This document shows positions 55,846 through 64,000 of a stretch of DNA of 64,000 nucleotides, piece after piece. Each line of letters starts with the position of its first letter. Within the stretch, counting starts at the first letter, position 1. The stretch spans positions 25,873,202 to 25,937,201 of the forward strand of contig NC_092653.1 of assembly GCF_032118995.1 (NCBI RefSeq), written 5' to 3'. Both the position numbers and the translations under genes were made by a program. Under the pieces are notes generated by a model. The model did not search any database. It was not told where the DNA came from and worked only from the letters and a program-made list of their open reading frames with translations. Origin of the DNA: Asterias amurensis. Taxonomy: Eukaryota; Echinodermata; Asteroidea; Forcipulatida; Asteriidae.

Positions 55846-58800
55846 GAATAGAATCAATACTTCTGGTAATTAAAGTCTAGTTCAATAAGCTTCGTTTGAG
55901 GGTTTGACCACTTTTAAAAATCTCCTACTTGGAGGGATTTCGTTAATTTTCGAACTGCAGATTTTAGTTTAGTCACAACGTGGAGTCGGATCACAGTGCT
56001 ATTGAACAGCAATGTTCGAGTACCTTGTCCATCTTAGTGACGACAGTAGTTTGTTGATTAAGAATAGTCATGAACGTTAACAAGATATGATTTTTGGATA
56101 TTCGATTGTTTAATCCAAATCCCATTAAAATAATGATGTCATGGGTAATAATGAAAATGTTATGGGGGCAGCTTCTATATCATATCGAAAGTTCATTCCA
56201 TTTTGACCTCAGATGCTTGAAATAAAACTTCACTATGCAGCATTCCGATAAGACGTAAAATAGGTAACCCCCCCCTAGGCCTAGCCCCCCCCCATACCAA
56301 AATCAGAAGGTGTAGTGAAATGGTTGAAATATGCAAATAGATATATAGGTCGCCACCATTCGTTACCTTAATCAAAAACTACCAACGATAACTATGTAGG
56401 CATTTACTGTGTTTATTATTTCAATTTTGTCTTGTCTTTTTTGGTTTATCTTTCTTCAATGAAGTTTCATCTTTCTTCAAAATTAAGTTTCCAAAGTGAG
56501 TTTCGTACAGCCTGTTGGCCTGAGCATAGAGTGAGACAGTCACATGCCTCCAAACCAAACCAAACAAGAAGAAAACCTAAGAATAATACTTTGACGAATG
56601 TCCTGCTTTTTACCCTCTTGTCATGTTCAACATGATAGTCATCCATCAAGTCAGCAGAAAAATGGTTTGTGGCAAGTTTGTTCGTATACCCCTGGCTGCT
56701 GTCAGGTCTCACCAGTAAGCAACAGGGTCGGAAACGCATGGTCAATGTAACAAGACAACTACTGATTAGAGATGTCAGTTTTTCTTAGGTTAGACGAGTT
56801 GGTCTTAATGAATTGCTCGTGTACATATTATTGAACGGTAATAACTACTTAGGTTTTTGAAGCCTCACTTAGTGCGTGTACACACAAGGGAGTAAACAAT
56901 CGACCCCATTGATTAACACGTTACACGAATGCAATCCCGTCTTAATCACTTACAAGGACTGATTCTGTCCTTATATATCTGATGGATCAGGAACTACACC
57001 CTGTCCAGACAAACTTCCAAGAACAAATTAATTACTGGTGATTGTAAATTACAATTTTCCCATTCGTGAACTCCCTTGGAAAGTATTTTGGGGCAATGTT
57101 TGACCATGGTTTGACGAATTATTTTGATACAAATACTTTTTGTATAAATGTTATCTCCGTTCAACTGCTACCAATGCAATACGTTGCCACAAGAGATCAC
57201 AACATTTACCAATGTATGACCAAACATGATTGCTTTCATTCAGTGATTTTCGTACTTTTTAATGAATGTGTGATTTAAGTAGCGAGTGTTGTCATTTGAG
57301 TCACCTCACCTGGACATTGAAATGACAAACTGTGGTCATTTGAATGTGCCAGGGATTGGATGTCTCAAATGACACAGTTGACATCTTTGTAATTGTCCGT
57401 GTTTCCTATTTTTCACCAAGTCGTTGTTGGTTCATGTAGTAAGTGCAGTACACCATCTCATCTTAACGCGTATACTGGCCGGACACACATATCTTAAAGT
57501 CTCTTTCATCACGATCATGTATGGCTTTATGTCCATCACTTTCTTCAAGACATTTCCTGAGACACAATCAGAACCAATAATCTTATTATCGTCTTCCTCC
57601 AACCTATCCGTTTTGTCTTTACCCCCACTCCTAAGGGATCAACCACAAGGTGCTTGTACTATTCACCATTTTGGACACTCAGGGTTAGGGTTACTCTTCA
57701 GTTATGACGCCAATCCGAAACATGGCGCGCCAAGAGCGGACGAAGCGAGGGTAAAGGGGGTCGGGGTAGGGTGAAAGAACTCCCATAGAGGGGGGTAGCC
57801 TAGACCCACCGTGGTTAGTGGTTGGTCACAGCATGGTCACAGTGGGGTTTGGATGTCTTACACGCACGAAAGTCTCTCTGGACTTCACTCAGGAAATGAC
57901 AAGTTGTCAACTTAATATTGAGGAAATCAAACGCTCGCAGATTCAAAAGATGGTGTGACATTCGTGAAGAAAATGGAAATGAGAAATTTCAGATTAGTCT
58001 TTAGGAAAGGTCAGTCATAAAATTGAACTGGAAGTCGATAATTGATAATATTGATTTATTAATAACAAATTATGAATGATTTTAACTGTATTGGTCAAGA
58101 AAGAGGTCACACCTTATCTGACCTCTGAGAGAAAGGCAAAATAAAATTTTCAGTTGAACTGACTGCAATTTTCAAAATAATCAAACTTGATAAGGTTTTA
58201 TTGCTCACACATTTGCTATTATGCCGGTAGCGTTATATAACACAATGACAAAATAGTTTTTACACGTTTATGACAGTTGATACTACTACTTTAGATGAAG
58301 GTGCAATCCATTCCAGATGTCATGAATTACATGAGATCTGTCTTTCGGTTTGCCCGTACCCTCAAGACAATCCCTTGTTGACGATCCCATTACAAACGAC
58401 AGATGCCATCGGTTATATTTGTTGTTTTCTTGCCGGGAAGGACAGTCCCAAGTGACGGGGTTGTTACCTCAACTAAACGGTTCCCAACCGCTACGGTTCC
58501 ATATTCATGTCTTTTTACGATGCAATTCGTTCCGGGCCAATGCAAATCTGAATTCTTGTAAGATGACTTGTAGGCTGTGCCGTCGGTTTATCCCCCCCCC
58601 CCTATCAATGTACCTGCCCGATGACCATAATGTCTCTAAATCAAGCCCCAAACGAATCGGCGACCAACGAACACCTACAATGATCCTCGTCTGGATAATA
58701 AATTAGCGGATTCAGCTTTGAGTGAAACAAATTAGAGGTTTATGAACTTCAAAGTGCATGTGGATGTCTCGCTCTTCGGTCATAGACCTCTACATATGGG

Positions 58801-61800
58801 TATACAATGTTCCAAATCAATTCAACCCAATTAGTGTCATCTCGATGCTGATTCTTTCAAAATTAGGTCTTAATTACCAACGTTTATGAGGTAATTAAGA
58901 CTCACACCGTTCAAATGTGCTTAACTGATTGAAATAGTCTTTGGTTATGACGGATCATGGAGCTCTTTTCTTATAGCTCCTTGGACAGAATGTTCGTTAA
59001 GACGAGATTTCAAATTGTTTTGCTGATTCAGTAGTTTTTGTTTTTGTTCATTTTGTTGTTGCTGTCTTGGATTTGGGTTTTGTTTTCTCAAAATGAGGTA
59101 TTCAGTTCCACTAGGCAATTTTAGGGTTGGGAAGCAGTTTGCGCAGTTCTTTATGTTCCCTTTTGTCCCTTTTCATTTATAATGAAAAAAGCTTATGTAT
59201 TTGTTTGTAAACAACTATTACACTGCCCCAAACTGATCTCGTATTTTCTTAGAGTCAATATTCCTCTCTAATCGTGGCAAATGAAGGTGGTGATGCTCGA
59301 TTTCAACATCAATTTTCTGTCACTGTTTTTCTTTGTCTGGTGTGATGTCGATAAGTTGAGTTGAGCCAAACCACTAATAGTGCTCAGCTGATGCTATCGG
59401 TATACATTGGAGACCTTGGGGCGGGAACCAGACACTGGTATCACCACCACCTAAACACCTGTTTCTACCGGACACTACACCAATCGAACGGCCAGACACA
59501 TTCACTCTGTCTGGTTACGTCCCCGGACTCAGACTAATTTGACGTGGTCTTCCTGAGAACGGTTTTCACCACTTGAATTGAAACTAGTTTGGTAAAGTAA
59601 AGGTATTCTGCCTAAAAGTGCAGGAAAAACAAGGTGATCGAGTTTCATGCAATGTTTATGGAGACAGATTTGTCATAATGTCGATTGACTCCTCCTCTAC
59701 TTGAGGTCCACTGTTGGCTGAGTCGGATTCGATCTCTGCCGAAGTACCTGCCATTAAACTGATGCTTCTCAAAGAATTATTATTAAGATTTCGTAAATAT
59801 TTTTTTGTTTAAATTTATCTCCTTTTTTTTTTTACCGAAGAACATGTGACAAAGGAAGGTCAAGGCCTTCGTGGATGATTGTTTATTTGTCATCGGAACA
59901 GTCTTCGCGGTCATTTTATGCCCATTTGGTTTTCTTGTATTCTTTTTTCTTACGTTCTGGACTTGACAAGGTCTGATACCACCCAGCTCATCAGTCACCC
60001 TTTACGTGTTGTACAGTGTGTTGTAGTCTACTCTACAAATCCATATTGTCTTGGTAACAGCCCCACTTGTTCCAAGCCTTTAACCTTGTTGAGGATTTCC
60101 CGAAATGTGACATTTTTTTGTTGGTGGCAATCTGTCAGCACATACAACAAATCACACAAACGGGACAAGTTCACCTCTAAGGCACTTCAAAGCTCTCTGC
60201 ATAACGAGCACAATTGCCAACTACCCACCAACTTATCATGTAACGCATTGTCTATAAAAATAATAGAGAAATATAGTTTCTAATTGGCTGACATTGGTTA
60301 ATATAAAACCTTAGAAACGACACCACTTTTCTATGACGTCACTGATAAAGTTTAATTATACATCAATAATCATAATACTACCCCATTAAGGTGATAATGT
60401 GAACAGGAAAACTTATCGAAATTTGTAAAACTGATCTGAAAATGTTTGGACAAAAACTCCAATGACACCAAATGGCATTGGCACAAATTTACAATGGTGG
60501 AATTTCTGGCCTAACAACAAACTGTACATGTTTCTCTGGTGTGGTTATTACAGCCTCGATGATGTAGTGGTATGCGACCTGAGAGAAATGTACGGAAGGG
60601 ACAATACACGATGGATTGGTTTACACTCGTTGGGGCCAGTGGGAAGGCAGCGTGTTTCTCACCATCAGCTCGTCGGTAGGCTACGGTTGACAAGACTCTC
60701 ATAAACACGGTCATTGATGCCGTGCTCTCGTGCTTTAAGTACCTTTGCCTTGTCATTGGGTTAGTGATGGTATGACGACATCATGGGGTTTAATCTCTTT
60801 CTGACGACAAATCTATTTTCAAATTGAAAAACGAAGGAAAGACAGATCAGATATTGTCATAAAATTGTTGTGTTTGCATTAATATCATGCCATATCTACA
60901 CATTTGCGGGGGCGATCTAAAAAAAATTGGGGCTTTATTTTCAGTTTGAAGTAGTACATAACTTTAGGGAATTTATTGGAAAACCTTTTCGAAAGTATTA
61001 AGAGTTAAATAACGAGAATCTACTCGTAAATAAATGTCACACCTGTGTGTTTCTGGGGTGCCTCATGCTGTTCATAGTACGGGGAAACAGTAATTTGTTA
61101 CGGCAGGTGACTTTGGTGCTTTCTCTCTCAGCTAGATGTAACAACACACTGGGGGAAGATTTGTACACAACATAAAACCGGCTTCTAAAACTACTTGTTA
61201 TTTTCTATCAGTATCTGGTCAACTTAAGTGAATTTGATATGCGGTTTAAAACTGAAGTAGGTTAATTTGCTTGTGGTGATGAAATATTTGAAAGGTTTAT
61301 GTTAATTTTAGATGTGCCTAAACTAGGATGACCTGCATACCACACTGAAGTACACTACTCATTTATAGCAAATTTTGTCTAACACGAACATATTATTCAC
61401 TAAACATGTTATATTTCAGTTTCTATTCCCGAAGACGGCTTTTTAATAATTATGATTTACTGAATTATTTGAGACTGGCCAAAGCCGGACTTTTGCATTT
61501 TGTCTTTCTCAACTATATTATGCTGTACATTTACGTAGGCCCACTGTGTGACAAATTTTGTTTTGGGGAAAACACATAATACGTCTAAGATTTTCTAAAG
61601 AAACTAAAACATGTACCTCATTCGACAAACCCACTGCAAAACAGCCTACCATAAGAGCCAACTTGCACATTCCATGGCATTTCTTGGCAGGCAAGATACA
61701 ACACTGGTCAAACTATGGGAAAATGTACATTCTTTGACATAATTTCCATATAAAAGCAGGAGTTACAAAAAGAAACCAGCCGAAAGAGTTTTTAGATAAT

Positions 61801-63203
61801 ACCATGGAGGAATCTCTTAAAAAATGTATTGTGCTCTGTGGCTCCTTAGTTAACGTGGTGTCCCAGGCCGCTGCAGTAGCTGTGAAAACGAATGCCAGTG
61901 TACTATACATATTTAGCTAACTTCTTATAGCCTCATTTGTGTGGAGGTAAATGAACTCGTTCTTTACCGCATCCTATGCCTCTAGCGATGACCGTCTTCC
62001 TTTTATATATAGGACGTTTTTAATATCATGCCTGCTATATTTTCAAGCTAACTGGAGCATCTAATAGGTGTGTATCAGAAGAGAAGACTCTTCCGTATCT
62101 TTAAGGAGTTTCACGGTCATTTTGTCATGATACAATGTCTTGAGTCATACAACAGCTTTTGGTCATTCCGGAGAAGATTTAGCAACCCCTCCCCCAAACT
62201 TTATTCGCTAATCCTTTTTGTAGGCATAGTCCTAATTTTCTTGTGGCTGTTGGCAGTTTGGATGTTGGTGACAACTATAGGAAAACTGTGTGAAATGGTG
62301 ACCAAAGGGCATAGAGCGGTCACAGAGAAATCATCTGATTATTTAGTAGTAGTTATGCGTAGGATAGGCTAAGTTCTGATGGTGTCCGAAACGTTGAGAA
62401 ATTTGAGATTGGTGGCTCTTTCGCCCTTTTCATCTGGTTGAAATGAAAACTTCCTAAGTACTACGTTTTTTAAAATTTTTTATAAGTTCTCTTGCGATAA
62501 TTGTTCACACAAAACTCGCCATTTAGTATAGGCTACCGGTACATCATTCAACTTCAAGCAACATCGGACCACTGAGGAAAATAATTCATACTATCCACTC
62601 TCTATAGTATTAATTTCATTGTTCAATAATAGTGTAAATAATGTTTTTGCTTTTGCGGTAATTAACGCCATAAAAACAAATGCCGCCCTCTTTGACGCAC
62701 ATAAACACACACTCTCAAATATGCATCCCTCTGGAGACATCTTTTGTTCTTTCCATTGTCCCTGTACTTAAGATTTTCCCATAGACTTTGTACACACAAT
62801 GTCCTGTGGATCACCCCAGTCTTTAGAATGTCCATATGGAGTCCTTTTATTTCCCCTTTTTTGTTTTGTCCTTGGTCTTCAGAAAGTACCGAATATGAGC
62901 ACACCACCCCTCTATCGAATCTTTGAAAATGCGAACTTTGAAGTGTCCTTTCTACAGGTGTTTGCCCTATGTCTTTATTGGTGCTCATCCTAGGACAGCC
63001 GTCAGGGAATTCGTGCTGTGCCTAATTGAGCAGGACCTGTTAACCGGACATTAATCTGCGAGCTGTGAAACGCAGGAACATCGGCAATTCAACTACACGG
63101 AAACTCATTTCCGTCTAGTAGAATATCAAAGCCACATGGGCACTGGATACTGTAACTTGTCCTTTGTATAATATGCAGTAGAACATTGGGGGAATACTTT
63201 GTA

Positions 63204-63548
63204 GTTTAGATGCACTGGACTCGTGTGGTAATTGTCAAAGACCAGTCTTCTCACTTTGTGTATCTCAACATATGCATAAAAAAACTGTGAAAATTTGAGT
63301 TGCGAGAGAATAAAGGAAGAAAAAACACCTTTGTGTGCTTTCAGATGCTTGATTTCGAGACATCAGCTGAGGTCTCGAAATCACTTTACTTGGAATTACA
63401 TCTTTCTCAAAAAACTACATTACTTCAGAGGGAGCCGTTTCTCACAATGTTTTACACTACCAACAGCTCTCCATTGCTCGTTACCAAGTAATTTTTTTAT
63501 GCTAACAATTATTTTGAGTAATTACCAATAGTGCCCAGTGCCTTTAAG
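63204..63548 (-). mobile_element. MITE, CACTATTGG family, copy 10
   Basis: It is in reverse orientation with a diverged left end (GCACTGGACTCGTGTGGTAA) and a good right end (ACCAATAGTGCCCAGTGCCT, then TTAA). Small internal deletions occur around 63300 and 63330. Confidence 0.8.
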
Positions 63549-64000
63549 GATGTGTCATTTTGTTCGACTTATTATTGTTGGATAACATCATGACCATAAT
63601 TATTACGATCAGCAAGAAAAAGAATAAGGAGCAGAACAATGCACCATTGTCATCATCCCACTTCAATATTTCGTTCAATAAATTCATCTCAATTTTCTCC
63701 AAGGTTCATATCCGGGCCTTATCTGCTGATACTAAATCATAGCTAAATCGGCGGCTTTTTCCTAAAGAGAGATCGGCTTATAAATTGCCACTGGTTGTCC
63801 AATGGATTTAGTGATGTTTGTTACAAATATAAACATTTACGAAACCTTTAGAAATGAAGTCATTTCTGTACCTGCTTCCCTGACAAGGCCATGGTTGACT
63901 GTAAATCTCTCCCGAGTATATTTTTTTCTCGAAACAAAACAAGATAGTAGGCCTACATTCATGTTGTACAGACTCTCGTGAGGTCACGTTCTCAAACTTC

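Larger units (their letters stand above)
53036..64000. other. Intergenic region downstream of the 76-aa protein gene
   Basis: Beyond the 3' UTR, the palindromic MITE and MITE copies 9 and 10, no gene is supported. C runs occur near 54696, 56270, 56287 and 58593 and poly-T near 54631. ORFs of 100-134 codons at 57424, 58350, 59879 and 62070 show no family signal; the last contains one hydrophobic stretch. Confidence 0.6.

Noticed and set aside
57721..57760. ATGGCGCGCC followed by a GT donor-like site
   Set aside because: It looks like a first exon, but no partner exon in phase was found downstream; a CG-rich repeat piece is as likely.
58350..58706. 118-codon ORF
   Set aside because: It has no recognisable motif, includes a C-run-derived Pro stretch and overlaps another ORF of equal quality in a different frame.
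59879..60283. 134-codon ORF
   Set aside because: It is the longest open frame in the 3' region but starts at a non-ATG codon, has no family signal and no codon bias visible by eye.
62070..62372. 100-codon ORF with a hydrophobic segment
   Set aside because: It begins at GTG and lacks an upstream ATG; one hydrophobic stretch in AT-rich DNA is not enough. A partial membrane-protein exon cannot be excluded.

Overview
The window is animal nuclear DNA and most likely comes from an echinoderm. The genes have GT-AG introns, bacterial gene density and Shine-Dalgarno sites are absent, and the AT-rich non-coding DNA is full of short inverted-repeat elements, tRNA-derived SINEs and minisatellites. From memory, the repeat families look like those of echinoderms, perhaps a sea star or sea cucumber. 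The Tbx1/10-type T-box gene fits a deuterostome. The species cannot be named from the sequence alone.

Three genes can be built exon by exon with matching splice phases. (1) Plus strand, 2058-16043: six exons encode about 314 aa. The N-terminal half resembles the winged-helix N-lobe of the tRNA 2'-phosphotransferase KptA/Tpt1/TRPT1, and the C-terminal half resembles the leucine-rich-repeat protein AMN1. I do not recognise this architecture as a described family. The catalytic C-lobe is missing and the signature His is Tyr, so it is probably a binding or adaptor protein, not an enzyme. Its promoter and first-exon region is tandemly duplicated (about 1-3650). (2) Minus strand, 49557-25281: nine coding exons encode a Tbx1/10-class T-box transcription factor of about 548 aa, with an N-terminal eh1-like motif, a basic patch, a full T-box and a long tail. 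(3) Plus strand, 50504-53035: two exons encode a 76-aa protein of unknown function. It lies head-to-head with the T-box gene about 0.95 kb away, with a TATA-like box 42 bases before its ATG.

Layout: 1-4342 duplicated promoter DNA, inverted repeats and one dead retrotransposon piece; 2058-16043 the KptA/AMN1-like gene, with a large 61-bp minisatellite in intron 4; 16369-25280 convergent intergenic DNA; 25281-49557 the T-box gene with large repeat-rich introns; 49558-50503 the divergent promoter region; 50504-53035 the small gene; 53036-64000 intergenic DNA with only MITEs and low-complexity tracts.

The repeat fraction is dominated by one MITE family of about 370 bp (nine clear copies plus one diverged relative), a palindromic MITE (two copies), at least two tRNA-derived SINE families, four copies of a hairpin motif that may mark Penelope-like element ends, and two decayed non-LTR reverse-transcriptase C-termini. 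No rRNA, functional tRNA, CRISPR array or prokaryotic feature was found.
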